Part shown: piece by piece, positions 35,694-44,397 of the stretch
How positions within the stretch are numbered: position 1 is the stretch's first letter
How the letters are laid out: each line of letters starts with the position of its first letter
Assembly (NCBI RefSeq): GCF_900103985.1
Contig: NZ_FNIE01000028.1
Coordinates: 1 to 62,468 of the forward strand
Direction: 5' to 3'
Length of the DNA stretch: 62,468 nucleotides
Source of the DNA: Actinacidiphila guanduensis
GTDB lineage: Bacteria; Actinomycetota; Actinomycetes; Streptomycetales; Streptomycetaceae
Notes under the pieces: model-generated
What the model was told of the DNA's origin: nothing
What the model saw: only the letters and a program-made list of their open reading frames with translations
Databases searched by the model: none
Made by a program: the position numbers and the translations under genes

Positions 35694-37451
35694 TCAGCGG
35701 CGGGGCAGGCGGTTTCGGGCGTCCGGAGTATCCGGACGGGGCGCAGGGGGCGGCGCACCGTGGACACCCGGTCGGCGAGCGGGAGGCACAGTGCGACCGG
35801 TGCTGCCCTTCGGGAGTGGAGAGGTGGGGCCAGGCTGTGCCGGGAGGTCGGCGAGGCGACGCAGGCGCCAGACCAGAACATCGTTCACGTTCTCCGCGGA
35901 GTCGAGTTCGCGCATGTCAACTGCCTGTTGGAGTAGGGCCTTGGGGTCGTAGCCAGCCTGTTCTGCCTGGGCGAGGGTGGCGGCCAGCGCGTCGTGCCGG
36001 GTCTCACTATCGGTGCGGGTGAGGTGGTGGGGCAGTACCGCCTGGATGGTGATCTCGTAGCTGCGGCGCTTGTCTTCGGGCAGGGTGCGGCCGTGGGTGT
36101 GCAGGGCCTGCAGGGGCACGGCGGCAGCCTTCCGGTAGGCGGCGCGCAGGTGCTCGGCGGTCTGGCGGGAGGCTTCGGCTTGCTGAGCGTGTCCGCGGGC
36201 GGAGTGCCAGCGGGCAGCGGCGATGGCGGCCAGGACCAGGGTGGACAGCAGCATCGCGGTGGCGCCGCCGTCCTCCCCGCGGCCCAGCGCCCCGCCGGCC
36301 TGGATGATGCCGCGGGCTGCGGAGCGCAGGGCGCGGGTGTCGGCTTGTTCGGCGCGGATGTGGCTGCGGGTGGCGCGTTCGAAGGAGCGCGCGGCGGCGG
36401 CCAACTCGGCGCGGGTGGCGGCCGGGGAGGTCTGGGCGACGGCGTCCAGGACTTCCCCTATCCCGACAAGCTGGGCTGCGGCCGCACTGTCGTCGTCGCT
36501 GCCCAGGGGAGCGATGGCACGCTCGGCGACTCCGGACGCGGCTCGGCGTCCCCGGGCGGGCGCCGACCAGGTGGTCCGAGCGCCGCCGGTTCGCTGCGAC
36601 ACGATCTGGTCCGGGGTGCCGCCGGCGAGGCGGTGTCGGACGCGGGGCAGGGAGAGGTCGGCGGCCAAGGTGGAGCCCGCGAACCAGATGGGTTCCCCCT
36701 TGGCGTTGCGGTCGCCGGGCAGGGCGACCGCGTAGCCGAGGACATCCCCGGAGGATCCGAGGGTGGGTTTGACACGCAGGCCCTTGTCCTTCAGCCGGGT
36801 GAAGAACTCGGCCTCGTCAGCGGCTCCGGCCAGGGCTTGGCGGACGGCCTCGCGCAGCGTCTCGCGCGGGGTCTCGTCCCGGCCGGTGCGTTCGGCCTTG
36901 AAGCGTTCCTGGCTGGTGGGGGCTTTGGCGGCGGTGCTGTCGCCCGGGTTGAGCTGCCGCAGGCCGTAGTCCCTTTCTATCTGGCGGGCCTCGGCCTGGG
37001 CTTTGCGCTTGTCGAACTTCAGGTCGGCGCGGCGGCCGTCCTGCCGTACGAGGGTGGCGGCGATGTGGATGTGGTCATCGGCGTGCCGGACCGCGACCCA
37101 CCGGCAGGCGGCGGTGTCTCCCTCGGGGGCGATACCGACAGCCCGCACGATGCGGCGGGCGATGGTCACCCAGTCGTTGTCGTCGAGGTGCCGGTCGCCG
37201 GGGTCGGCGCGGACAGAGCAGTGCCAGAACGTCTTCTCCGGCGCCCGGTTACCGATCGCCTTGACTGGTTGATCGAGCTGGGCGGCGAGCTGGGCAATGG
37301 TGTGGTCGGGGTTGCGGCCGGGGTCGGGGGCATAGTCGTTCCAGGACGCGACCAGGTGCTGGTCGGTGTGCTCGTCGCGTTTGCCGGGACCGAACAGGTA
37401 GCGGACCAGCCCGTATGTGCTGCGGGTGCCGTACCGGATTTTGGGGATCAC
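35694..37451 (-). CDS. Relaxase / mobilisation nuclease
   Basis: The protein has 585 residues; the GTG overlaps the MobC-like stop (GTGA). The N-terminal relaxase core has YGLVRYLFGPGKRDEH near 13, FWHCSVR near 75, ACRWVAVRHADDHIHIAATL near 115 with the H-x-H pair at His127/His129 that holds the metal, and VRQDGRRADL. A helical middle, a hydrophobic patch near residue 405 (LLSTLVLAAIAAARW) and a basic Pro-rich tail ending RLPRR follow. It nicks the transfer origin and leads the strand to the coupling protein. Of the three relaxase-like genes in the window only this one keeps both histidines. Confidence 0.9.
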   Translation of the reverse strand: MIPKIRYGTRSTYGLVRYLFGPGKRDEHTDQHLVASWNDYAPDPGRNPDHTIAQLAAQLDQPVKAIGNRAPEKTFWHCSVRADPGDRHLDDNDWVTIARRIVRAVGIAPEGDTAACRWVAVRHADDHIHIAATLVRQDGRRADLKFDKRKAQAEARQIERDYGLRQLNPGDSTAAKAPTSQERFKAERTGRDETPRETLREAVRQALAGAADEAEFFTRLKDKGLRVKPTLGSSGDVLGYAVALPGDRNAKGEPIWFAGSTLAADLSLPRVRHRLAGGTPDQIVSQRTGGARTTWSAPARGRRAASGVAERAIAPLGSDDDSAAAAQLVGIGEVLDAVAQTSPAATRAELAAAARSFERATRSHIRAEQADTRALRSAARGIIQAGGALGRGEDGGATAMLLSTLVLAAIAAARWHSARGHAQQAEASRQTAEHLRAAYRKAAAVPLQALHTHGRTLPEDKRRSYEITIQAVLPHHLTRTDSETRHDALAATLAQAEQAGYDPKALLQQAVDMRELDSAENVNDVLVWRLRRLADLPAQPGPTSPLPKGSTGRTVPPARRPGVHGAPPPAPRPDTPDARNRLPRR

Positions 37452-38068
37452 CGTCGCACCAGCCAGGCCACCGCGTCGTCCACGCCGTTCAGCGCGGTGT
37501 CGATGCGGTGCAGGAGCCTCCGCAGATCGGTGGCGGGCTGCCCGCCGGCGTTGAGGAAGTGGGCCACCTGGTTGAGGTTGTTGCCGACGGCGGCGAGCTG
37601 GCGGTTGGACTCCATCAGCTCCTGCACGCCGCGCCGGTAGTCGGCAACCGCGGCGGTGGGATTGGCGCTGGATGCGGCGGCGAGGGCGGCGGCTGCGGTG
37701 TAGCCGCCGGCTGAGAGGTCGGCGGCGTGCGCGGCTTGTTGGACAGCCGTCCACTCGTCGTCGCTGAAGCGAGGGCAGATCCGGTGCTGGCGCAGGCTGC
37801 TCTGGCGCAGTCGGCGGCGCGGCGCTGCGCGGACGGCAGCGCTCGACGGCGATGGTGACGGCGGTTGCTTCTCCCCCGCCGGCACCCCTGGGCCGCCCTC
37901 CCGTTCGGCAGCAGGCACCCCCGGGCCTGCTGCCGAACGAGAAGCCCCCGCCCCCTTCGGGGCGGAGGCGGGGTAAGGACTCCTTACCCCACAACTTGCT
38001 GCCCCACGGGCCGCTTTGACCTCACGCTCCTGTCCCGGGGCGGTGGCCGCCGGGTCGTTCGCGGTCAC
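37448..38068 (-). CDS. MobC-like relaxosome accessory protein
   Basis: The protein has 206 residues; the GTG overlaps the preceding stop and GGAG lies upstream. A long Ala/Pro/Ser-rich N-terminus leads to a MobC-type C-terminal domain: HRICPRFSDDEWTAVQQAA, AGGYTAAAALAAAS, ESNRQLAAVGNNLNQVAHFL, DDAVAWLVRR. MobC proteins resemble ribbon-helix-helix DNA binders that help the relaxase melt the transfer origin. Coupling to the relaxase supports this. Confidence 0.85.
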   Translation of the reverse strand: MTANDPAATAPGQEREVKAARGAASCGVRSPYPASAPKGAGASRSAAGPGVPAAEREGGPGVPAGEKQPPSPSPSSAAVRAAPRRRLRQSSLRQHRICPRFSDDEWTAVQQAAHAADLSAGGYTAAAALAAASSANPTAAVADYRRGVQELMESNRQLAAVGNNLNQVAHFLNAGGQPATDLRRLLHRIDTALNGVDDAVAWLVRR

Positions 38069-38289
38069 CGGCCCGGCTCCGCTTCCTGCTGGTGGACCTC
38101 GCGCAGGATGTCCTCGATGAAGTCCATCGCCAGGACCGGGTGGTGCAGGGTCCACGGGCGGCTGTGCCGGCCCTTCTGCACGATCCAGATGGCGTCCGCG
38201 ACTGCTTCGGTGCGGTACAAGTGGCCTTCCCGAACCAGGACGGCCAGCCAGGTCTCCACCTCGGCGGAGGTGGCGGGGTTGGTGCGCAT
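38065..38289 (-). CDS. Small hypothetical protein of the mobilisation operon
   Basis: The protein has 74 residues; the ATG follows GGAG, and its stop overlaps the next start (GTGA). The sequence (SAEVETWLAVLVREGHLYRT, AVADAIWIVQKGRHSRPW) has the look of a small winged-helix or adaptor protein. Function unknown; the coupling supports a real gene. Confidence 0.7.
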   Translation of the reverse strand: MRTNPATSAEVETWLAVLVREGHLYRTEAVADAIWIVQKGRHSRPWTLHHPVLAMDFIEDILREVHQQEAEPGR

Positions 38290-38340
38290 GATGGTGCTCT
38301 CCAGTCGGTCGAGGGAAGTCGGAAGGTGGCTGTCCGCGCG

Positions 38341-38373
38341 GGTGACCGGGCCGGGTTGTCCGGCCCGGTCACC
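38341..38373. terminator. Perfect 14-bp inverted repeat
   Basis: GGTGACCGGGCCGG at 38341-38354 pairs with 38360-38373 around GTTGT. It lies 19 bases past the SpdB-like stop and 52 bases before the 74-aa gene start, so it may attenuate transcription. Its arms contain the TGACCGG heptamer of the neighbouring cluster, so it could instead be a protein-binding site. Confidence 0.6.
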
Positions 38374-38962
38374 CCATCCGGTGGTGCGGGGTCAGTCCCG
38401 GGACGTGGTGACCGGCTCGTCGCGCTGCTCGCGGAGCTGGGCCATCAGCGCGGTCAGCGTGTCGCTGGACAGCGGGATCCGCTGGCCCCGGATGGCCTGC
38501 GCGACGACCTGCCGGGTCAGCTTGTCCTGCGCTTTGACCGCTGACCGGGCGATCGCCAGCAGCTCCTCGGTGTCCGGGTCAGGGCGCCGGTCACCGGCTC
38601 TGCGGGGCTCGCGGTCACTGACCGGAGCAGGAATGACCTGCCGTTCAGAGACCGTCGGGCGACTGACCGGGCGGGTGCTGACCGGCTCGGTGGCGCCCGG
38701 TCGGTCACTGACCGCCGGGCCGCTGTCCGGCTGACCGCCCAGGTCAGCGGCCTGTTTTCCCCGGATGCCGGTGTCCCGATGGCCTGCCGCCGGGCGGCCG
38801 TCGTGCGCTGGGTCATCCGTCCCGGTCAGTGACCGGACCGGCGAGGTAGGCGGCTCACCGGTCACTCGGGTCGGGTCGGTTAGCGCGCTGACCGGCTGAC
38901 CGGCACCAGCCCGAGGGGGGCGTGGTGACCGCTGACCGGCCTGATCGTGACCGTGCCGGTCA
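38343..38962. repeat. Dense TGACCGG / CCGGTCA heptamer cluster
   Basis: By eye about 15 exact copies of TGACCGG or its complement occur in about 620 bases, plus several one-base variants. Most lie inside the 3' half of the SpdB-like gene, where they encode a Thr/Ser-Val-Pro-rich linker on the minus strand. Two copies form a 14-bp inverted repeat. Clustered short repeats are typical of replication iterons or of transfer-protein binding sites in Streptomyces plasmids. Confidence 0.65.
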
Positions 38963-39426
38963 GCCCGGTCGGTGCGTTCGCTGCGGTTGTCCGGGCCGCG
39001 GGCGATGAGGATGTAGAGGTGTACCGCTCCGGCCAGGGCCAGCGGTGCGACGGTGGACAGGTAGGCGACCACCGTGTCGCCGAGCTGCAGCCCGCCGGCA
39101 GCGGCACCCTCCTGGTTGAGGCGGACCGCATGCAGCGCGTTGGCCCACACGCTGACCCCGGTGGCGGTGCCGACCAGCGTCCAGACGTAGAGGCGGGCGC
39201 GCAGCGGGGCGTTACGCAGGACCAGCAGGGCCCTGATGCCGTAGGCGATGAAGCCGTCGACGACCAGGGGGAAGAGCCAGCACAGGGCGGGTCGGATGTG
39301 GATGGCGATAGCCATCTGCATCAGGGCGCTGGCGGACAGGGCGCATCCGGCTCCGCCGAGGACGATGACGGCCAGGCGGTCCCAGCCGGTGACGAGCGCC
39401 GTCGTCGGCGCGTTGACGGGGTTCAC
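38392..39426 (-). CDS. DUF2637 / SpdB-like membrane protein
   Basis: The protein has 344 residues; the GTG overlaps the WhiB stop (GTGA). Four membrane segments occupy about residues 15-145 (LAVIVLGGAGCALSASALMQ, ALCWLFPLVVDGFIAYGI, LYVWTLVGTATGVSVWANAL, LSTVAPLALAGAVHLYILI). This is the DUF2637 layout of Streptomyces spread (Spd) proteins that aid plasmid transfer between hyphal compartments. Residues about 155-290 are a disordered linker encoded by the heptamer cluster. A C-terminal helix (LLAIARSAVKAQDKLTRQVV) resembles a helix-turn-helix. Confidence 0.8.
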   Translation of the reverse strand: MNPVNAPTTALVTGWDRLAVIVLGGAGCALSASALMQMAIAIHIRPALCWLFPLVVDGFIAYGIRALLVLRNAPLRARLYVWTLVGTATGVSVWANALHAVRLNQEGAAAGGLQLGDTVVAYLSTVAPLALAGAVHLYILIARGPDNRSERTDRADRHGHDQAGQRSPRPPRAGAGQPVSALTDPTRVTGEPPTSPVRSLTGTDDPAHDGRPAAGHRDTGIRGKQAADLGGQPDSGPAVSDRPGATEPVSTRPVSRPTVSERQVIPAPVSDREPRRAGDRRPDPDTEELLAIARSAVKAQDKLTRQVVAQAIRGQRIPLSSDTLTALMAQLREQRDEPVTTSRD

Positions 39427-39980
39427 GCCGCCGTCCCGAAGTCGTCGCGGTCCAAGCCGTTCTCGCCCGGCTCGGGCTCCGAGTTGGTGGGTTCCAGGTC
39501 GCGGTGGCGGAGGGCTCGGCGGGTTTCGCGGTAGCGCTTCAGCGCGGTCTCCTCGTCGATCTTCAGGATCCAGGCCAGGCGGCGGGCGGGTATGCCGTGG
39601 CGGTAGGCGGCGTGGATGACGGCCTGCCGTTCGGCGGCGGTGAGGTGGATGTCGCGGCCGGCGACGGCGGCGTTGACGCGGGAGTAGTCCAGGCGGCGTG
39701 GCAGCCGGGTGTGCATCGGGGCGCGCTCCTGTTCGGTGAGCCCGCCCCGGATGCCGTGGGTGTCGGCGTTCTCCAGGGCGGCGTCCAGGCAGGTCTGGCG
39801 GACCGGGCACTGGTGGCACAGGGCTTTGGCGGCGCGGATCTTGTCCATCTCGTCGGGCTCGGGGAAGAAGAGGTCGGGGTCGACGCGGTGGTAGTCGGTG
39901 GGCTGGCAGACGGCTTCGGACCGCCAGGTCTGGTCGCCGCGCGAGCGGTGGCGGGCGGGACCGTTCGTCGTGCTGGGCAT
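39423..39980 (-). CDS. WhiB-family regulator with HTH extension
   Basis: The protein has 185 residues from ATG 39980 (GGAG upstream). Cysteines 25, 55, 58 and 64 give the C-x29-C-x2-C-x5-C pattern that holds a 4Fe-4S cluster, followed by the turn GIRGG at 76-80. Residues about 110-160 form a sigma-like helix-turn-helix (LTAAERQAVIHAAYRHGIPA, EETALKRYRETRRAL), longer than chromosomal WhiB proteins. Plasmid-borne WhiB-like factors of this type are known in actinomycetes. It may regulate the operon. Confidence 0.88.
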   Translation of the reverse strand: MPSTTNGPARHRSRGDQTWRSEAVCQPTDYHRVDPDLFFPEPDEMDKIRAAKALCHQCPVRQTCLDAALENADTHGIRGGLTEQERAPMHTRLPRRLDYSRVNAAVAGRDIHLTAAERQAVIHAAYRHGIPARRLAWILKIDEETALKRYRETRRALRHRDLEPTNSEPEPGENGLDRDDFGTAA

Positions 39981-40098
39981 GTGCGTGGGCTCCGATCGCC
40001 CTCCGCGCGCAGGTGGCGTCGGCGGAGGTGCTTGGTCGGCGGGTTTCATGCGGGCGGCGCGCTGGGGGCGGGCCCGGCGGGAGCGGCCTGGTGCGGGG

Positions 40099-40809
40099 TC
40101 AGGCGGCGCGGGCGCGTCTGCGGTCGATCAGGTCGAACTCGACCCGGGTGGTCATCTGGGTGAGCCTGCTGGCGACGCGGTCGCCGACGTGCGCGCGCAG
40201 GTCGCCGATCGCGAGGTTGGTGGTGATCAACGTCGGCAGCATGTGGTTGTACCGGCGATTGACCAGCCGGTAGGTGATCTCCTCGGTCCACTCGCTGGCT
40301 TTGGCCGCGCCGAGGTCGTCCAGGATCAGCAGCGGCACCCGGGCCACCGCCGCCAGCTCCCGCTCGGTGTCCACCCCGGTGCGGGGGCGCAGTTCGGCGT
40401 ACAAGTCGGCCGCCGTCGTCGCCCGCCACCGCACCCCGACTCCTGCCCCGACCAGGGTCTTCACCGCCCCGTATGCCTGGTGCGTCTTGCCCGCGCCGAC
40501 CACTCCGGCCATCAGCAGCGACGGCCCCGTCGCCACCTGCCGCCGCCCACCCAGGCCCGGGGCGACCGCCTGTGCGGCGACCTCCCGGCACCAGGCCAGG
40601 ACCTGCGGGTGGTCGGCCACCGCGTCCCGGTAGCGCGGCACCATCGCGCCTCGCAGGGCCTCCAGTGGCGCGTACGGCTCCGGCTCGTCCGAGGCTGCGG
40701 CGGCTGTGGCTGCGGTCGGATCGATGTTCCGGGCGGCCAGGATCCGGGCGAGGCGGTCCAGGGTGCCTGCCCCGGCGAGGGTCTGCGGTTCGCGGGTTCG
40801 GGTGCGCAT
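40099..40809 (-). CDS. DnaC-like AAA+ ATPase (helicase loader type)
   Basis: The protein has 236 residues; the start codon overlaps the previous stop (TGATG). Walker A is GVVGAGKT at 102-109 and Walker B LILDDLG at 161-167; sensor-like LPTLITTNLAIGDL and the arginine-finger-like DRVASRL follow. This is the DnaC/IstB helicase-loader pattern. It directly follows a replication-initiator-like gene, as in many phage and plasmid replication modules. Confidence 0.88.
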   Translation of the reverse strand: MRTRTREPQTLAGAGTLDRLARILAARNIDPTAATAAAASDEPEPYAPLEALRGAMVPRYRDAVADHPQVLAWCREVAAQAVAPGLGGRRQVATGPSLLMAGVVGAGKTHQAYGAVKTLVGAGVGVRWRATTAADLYAELRPRTGVDTERELAAVARVPLLILDDLGAAKASEWTEEITYRLVNRRYNHMLPTLITTNLAIGDLRAHVGDRVASRLTQMTTRVEFDLIDRRRARAA

Positions 40810-41828
40810 CACAGCTCCTCGGAGTAGGCGGTGGCGGCGTCGACGGGGTTGGTCCACGCGGTGTGAGCGGGCACGTTAGGCCGGAATCCCAGACGGGCCA
40901 AACCGGTGGCGGGAGCGTTCATCGCGTCGTTGACCAGGCTCGGCAGCCGCGAGGGGTGGCCCTGGATCTCGGCGAAGCGCCGCAGCCCGGCCCGTACGTG
41001 CTCCACCGCGATGCCCTCGGCGAGGAGCTTCTTGGCGATGCCGCCGAGGTGGCCGATCACGTCGCCGGGCGGGCGCTCCCGGCACGAAGCGACGTACTCG
41101 CCGATCAGCTCCTTCGCCGAGACGCTGGCCTCGTCGGGCGCATCGCGCCCCGTAGGGAAGAAAGATCCAGGATCGGAGATCCTAGATCCAGACCCCGAGG
41201 GTTCCCCGACCCTTCCGGGAGCCTTCCGGGAGGCTTCGGCGAATCCTGTCTGACCTGCGGTTTTCTCGGTTGCGTTGTGGTGGGTGCCGTCGGCGGTCCC
41301 GGCGGTGTCCTGGGCGGGCGCGGGGGCGGTCCGGGCGGGTGCCCGCCGGGTCGGCGTGGGCTGCTCGGGCGGTTCGGGGGTTCCGGGAAGGTTCTCCGAA
41401 CCCTCCGGGAAGTCTCCGGGAGCCTTCGGGGAGTTCTCGGCTCGCTGAGTGCAAGGGCCCTTGCAGACCCCGCACCGCTGCGGCTCGCACTTCGGGCACG
41501 CGGGAAGCCGGGACTGGGAGGGGGTGTCGATCTTCTGGTGCTTGAACCAGGTCGGGTAGTGGAAGTAGCGCTTGCCGTCGCAGCCGGTGTACCGGCAGAT
41601 CGCTCCGGCGTTCTCGAGTTGGGTGAGGTCGTCCTCGACCTGGACCGCGCCGTGCTCGGCGCGCAGAGGCCAGATGATGCCGAAGATGATGGCCGCGTTG
41701 TCGCGGTGGCGACCCCAATCGTCGGCCATGTTGGTCATGGCCAGGAAGGTGACCATGGCGGGGATGCTGACCTCGGCGAGCGTCTCGCTCGTCCAGGTCT
41801 CGGGCTTGATGGAGCGGATTCGCGGCAC
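40809..41828 (-). CDS. Replication initiator-like / helix-turn-helix protein
   Basis: The protein has 339 residues from a GTG just after the upstream stop. The N-terminal winged-helix-like region (RIRSIKPETWTSETLAEV, ATFLAMTNM-type helix, AVQVEDDLTQLENAGAICRY) is followed by a Cys pair region (CPKC, CGVCKGPC near 125-140), a long Pro-rich linker, and a C-terminal helical domain (VIGHLGGIAKKLLAEGIAVE). This matches actinobacterial phage or plasmid replication proteins that act with a DnaC-like loader. The origin may lie inside this gene or upstream of it; not located. Confidence 0.7.
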   Translation of the reverse strand: MPRIRSIKPETWTSETLAEVSIPAMVTFLAMTNMADDWGRHRDNAAIIFGIIWPLRAEHGAVQVEDDLTQLENAGAICRYTGCDGKRYFHYPTWFKHQKIDTPSQSRLPACPKCEPQRCGVCKGPCTQRAENSPKAPGDFPEGSENLPGTPEPPEQPTPTRRAPARTAPAPAQDTAGTADGTHHNATEKTAGQTGFAEASRKAPGRVGEPSGSGSRISDPGSFFPTGRDAPDEASVSAKELIGEYVASCRERPPGDVIGHLGGIAKKLLAEGIAVEHVRAGLRRFAEIQGHPSRLPSLVNDAMNAPATGLARLGFRPNVPAHTAWTNPVDAATAYSEEL

Positions 41829-41829
41829 G

Positions 41830-42156
41830 TCAGCGGCCCCGGCCTGCCGCGACCAAGTCGCTGCGGGTGAGCGTGGCGGTGACCAGGTCGAAGGTGTGGG
41901 GCCTGGTCCAGTCGGCCTGCGGCCAGACGCGCAGGATCCAGCGGGCCGCGACCTTCGCGGTCGTCCGGCCCAGCTCCACCGGCTTCCCCGCCGCATCCCT
42001 TGCGACGGCGTGCGGGTCGGGCCAGGTCTGCGTCGGGTTGGTGAGGCTGACGCGCACGGCGGCCGCGCCGGGGATCATGTCGGCGAGCTGGGCGGCGAGG
42101 CGGCGCGGACGGTCGGCGTCCGGGCATGCCGGACTTCCGCTCGGCGTGGCGAGCAT
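41830..42156 (-). CDS. Small hypothetical protein, first gene of the minus operon
   Basis: The protein has 108 residues; the ATG follows GGAG. A Cys pair is absent; a beta-rich middle (AAVRVSLTNPTQTWPDP, VAARWILRVWP) and a helical end (FDLVTATLTRSDLVAAGRGR) are visible. It lies immediately upstream of the replication gene and is probably the operon's first gene. Function unknown. Confidence 0.7.
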   Translation of the reverse strand: MLATPSGSPACPDADRPRRLAAQLADMIPGAAAVRVSLTNPTQTWPDPHAVARDAAGKPVELGRTTAKVAARWILRVWPQADWTRPHTFDLVTATLTRSDLVAAGRGR

Positions 42157-42580
42157 GCGATACTCCGTTGTTCGTAGGAGCGCGAGCGGCGGTCTCGTGT
42201 CAAGAAGCCCCGCCGCCCGCGAGATGTGAATCGGTGTCCTCTGGATGCCGGCCCGGCGCCTTGGAGTTGGTACCTCCTGGGCGCCGGTCTCGTCTTCGGC
42301 CCGTCACAGCCCCTTTGCGCGCATTCCCCCTCCTCTCCCTTCCCTCGTCGGTCCTTGATCGCTTGCGCGGCGACCAGAACCATAGGGCGAGCCCTCGCCA
42401 CAAGTCCAGCGTCTTGGCACCCGCTCTCACCAGGCATGCAACACTGCTCTGGACGTCGAACAAGGGAAACGTACACCGCATTTGCGTCCCATCGTCAACT
42501 GTGATGTCGACATTCGAGGCAGACGGGCGCACACACGCAAACGGAGTGGATAGAATCTGGGCCATGACGGAGGGACGAAG
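42157..42580. promoter_or_regulatory. Divergent control region between minus operon and XRE gene
   Basis: 424 bases with no supported gene. On the minus strand TTGACA (42203-42198) is a candidate -35 box, though the nearest -10-like TACGAA is about 21 bases away. CCGGCGCC at 42253-42260 and GGCGCCGG at 42280-42287 can form a stem with AGGAGG in its loop on the minus strand. Toward the XRE gene, TAGAAT near 42553 is a candidate -10, and related CGCAxTTGCG / ACGCAAACG sequences near 42478 and 42534 may be an operator. Confidence 0.4.
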
Positions 42581-43030
42581 ATGACCGAGAAGCAGGAGCG
42601 GAGAAGCGTGGCGGACCTGCTCGACCGCCTCTTCCGCGAGGTGCACCCGGCCGGACGCGGGCCCTACACCTACGCGGAGGTGTCCCAGGGGATCCGGGAG
42701 GCCACGGGCTTCTCCATCACCGCGAGCGCCATCCAGCAGCTCCGGACGGGCAAGAACGAGAACCCGAAGATGGCCACCGTCCGCGCGCTGGCCGACTTCT
42801 TCGGCGTGACCCCCAGCTACTTCTTCGAGGAGGAGGCCGCCGAGCGGACGCTGGCCGAGATCGGCCTCGTCGCGGCGATGCGCGACGCGGACGTGCGCAG
42901 GGTCGCCCTACGGGCAAATGGGCTGAGCACCAGCAGCCTGCAGATGGTGACCACCGTGATCGACCAAGCCCGACGCCTGGAGGGAATCCCCGAGGACTCC
43001 GTCGACCATGGCTTGCTCGACGAGAACTGA
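42581..43030 (+). CDS. XRE-family transcriptional regulator
   Basis: The protein has 149 residues; GGAGGGACGAAG precedes the ATG. The N-terminal helix-turn-helix (YTYAEVSQGIREATGFSITA, SAIQQLRTGKNENPKMATVR, ALADFFGVTPSYFF) at about 28-85 is the form found in actinobacterial EspR-like and ImmR-like repressors. A helical C-terminus may dimerise. It probably represses the element from the region upstream. An ImmA-type protease that could cleave it lies downstream. Confidence 0.85.
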   Translation: MTEKQERRSVADLLDRLFREVHPAGRGPYTYAEVSQGIREATGFSITASAIQQLRTGKNENPKMATVRALADFFGVTPSYFFEEEAAERTLAEIGLVAAMRDADVRRVALRANGLSTSSLQMVTTVIDQARRLEGIPEDSVDHGLLDEN

Positions 43031-43289
43031 GAACCGGCTGCCGCCCCTGATCGGCTCCGGCCCTGCCGCCACAACGACGACTTCTTCTGCTCGTCCTCCG
43101 CGCGGGCGTCTGGGAGCCTGCCTGGTCGACTCCCGCGCATCAGCATCCGCCCGGTAAAGGACCCCGGCGGCGAGCCGACCGACGTCTACTGGGACGCCAT
43201 CGGCCGCATCATCCGCGAGGACCCGCCACCCAAGGGCCGCCGACGCTGAGATCGGCCAGCCCTTCACCCGCTGGTCGAGCACTAGCCGA

Positions 43290-44132
43290 TCAGGCGCCGG
43301 CCCAGCCTGGGCCCTCGTCCATCAGCACGATCACGCGGAGCCGGTCGCTTCGCGCGGGCCGCAGGCTGACGGTGCGGACAGCGACTTCGCGCCCTCGGTG
43401 ATAGGGCAGCTTGAGCCGACGCAGGGCACCGTCACCATGGTCGACCATTTCCCGTCGGTCCCAGATCCTCCGCGCGGCCGGGGACCCCGCGAGGATGTCC
43501 CGCTCCAGGCGCCGCAGAGCCTCGCTGTCCGGGTGGTTGGCTCGCTCGTACCGGAGCTGCCCGAGGTAGGGGCGCGCCCAGTCCTGCTCCCAGTCGACGA
43601 GTTGCTCGTGGGCCTCGGGGCTGAGAAACGTCCACCGCATCTGGTTGGCCTCACGCACCGCCCCGGGGAACCACAGTCGTGCGGCCTCATTGTGGCCGAC
43701 CATGTTCCAGGCCACGTCAGTCACCACAGCGGGGTCGGGCGCCTGATTGTCGATGAACCGCTGGAGCACCTCGTCCATCTCCGCGGCCGCGTCCGCCTCC
43801 GGCACAGCGGCAAGCGCCGGCGGACGCCCCACAGCTCGCACGTAGAGCGCGTGTCGCTCCGCGCGGCTCAGCCGCAACGCCGCCGCGACACGGTCGAGGA
43901 AGTCGGCAGAGTAGCCGGCTTCCCTGCCCTGCTCCAGCGAGCCGTACCAACGCGCACTCACTCCGGCCAGCCGCGCCACGTCACTGTGCGTCAGGCCCTC
44001 GCCGCGTCGTCCGTGCAGAGGAAGGCCGGGGAAAGTCCGCGGGTCGGCGCGCCTGCGCCACGAACGCAGCAGCTCAGGCAGGGACTCACCCCCGGGATCG
44101 TCGTTGTCGCCCTGGCCGCCCCGGGAGTCCAT
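43290..44132 (-). CDS. HTH regulator with MmyB-like C-terminal domain
   Basis: The protein has 280 residues. An N-terminal XRE-type helix-turn-helix (TPxxGLTHSDVARLAG-type, VSARWYGSLEQGREAGYSAD) spans about 30-95. The C-terminal MmyB-like PAS-fold domain (NMVGHNEAARLWFPGA, RWTFLSPEAHEQLVDWEQDW, REVAVRTVSLRPARSD) spans about 120-275. This family is expanded in streptomycetes and often lies beside SDR or P450 genes. It is divergent from the ImmA-P450 operon and likely to control it. Confidence 0.88.
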   Translation of the reverse strand: MDSRGGQGDNDDPGGESLPELLRSWRRRADPRTFPGLPLHGRRGEGLTHSDVARLAGVSARWYGSLEQGREAGYSADFLDRVAAALRLSRAERHALYVRAVGRPPALAAVPEADAAAEMDEVLQRFIDNQAPDPAVVTDVAWNMVGHNEAARLWFPGAVREANQMRWTFLSPEAHEQLVDWEQDWARPYLGQLRYERANHPDSEALRRLERDILAGSPAARRIWDRREMVDHGDGALRRLKLPYHRGREVAVRTVSLRPARSDRLRVIVLMDEGPGWAGA

Positions 44133-44378
44133 GAAGTGAGACTAGATCGCGTGACCAGGTGATTTGGGTCACGACGCGCCCTGAGTAACCGTCAAAGGAT
44201 CATGAAGCAATCGCTCGGCGTAGTCAGACATGACGGCGGGTCGACACTCCACCTGCACGTGTCGGCCACCGCAACCCCCCGTCCCCACAAGAGATCGCCG
44301 AAGGGACGTCGCGATGAACGCCCCACACGCCCCAAGTACCCCAGGTGGCACGCTTCGTGGGTTGATGACCTTCCGTAA

Positions 44379-44397
44379 CTGGAACTGCGAGTTCCAG
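44379..44397. promoter_or_regulatory. Perfect palindrome, candidate operator
   Basis: CTGGAACT-GCG-AGTTCCAG at 44379-44397, with outer CTTCC and GGAAG arms continuing the symmetry. It lies about 90 bases before the ImmA-like gene, in the 350-base divergent gap 44133-44484, which otherwise shows no gene. It is a candidate binding site for the MmyB-like or XRE regulator. Confidence 0.5.

Noticed and set aside
34970..36022. 350-residue plus-strand open frame
   Set aside because: Only its first 50 residues look coding; the rest is antisense to the Cys-cluster protein and relaxase tail.
35994..37640. 548-residue plus-strand open frame
   Set aside because: Antisense shadow of the relaxase and MobC genes, Gly/Val-rich composition.
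38560..38960. CRISPR-like array of short repeats
   Set aside because: Repeat units are only 7 bases with irregular spacing, within a coding region; no Cas genes.
43031..43289. Small plus-strand gene ending at 43249
   Set aside because: The segment ISIRPVKDPGGEPTDVYW looks coding, but there is no start codon or ribosome site; at most a remnant.
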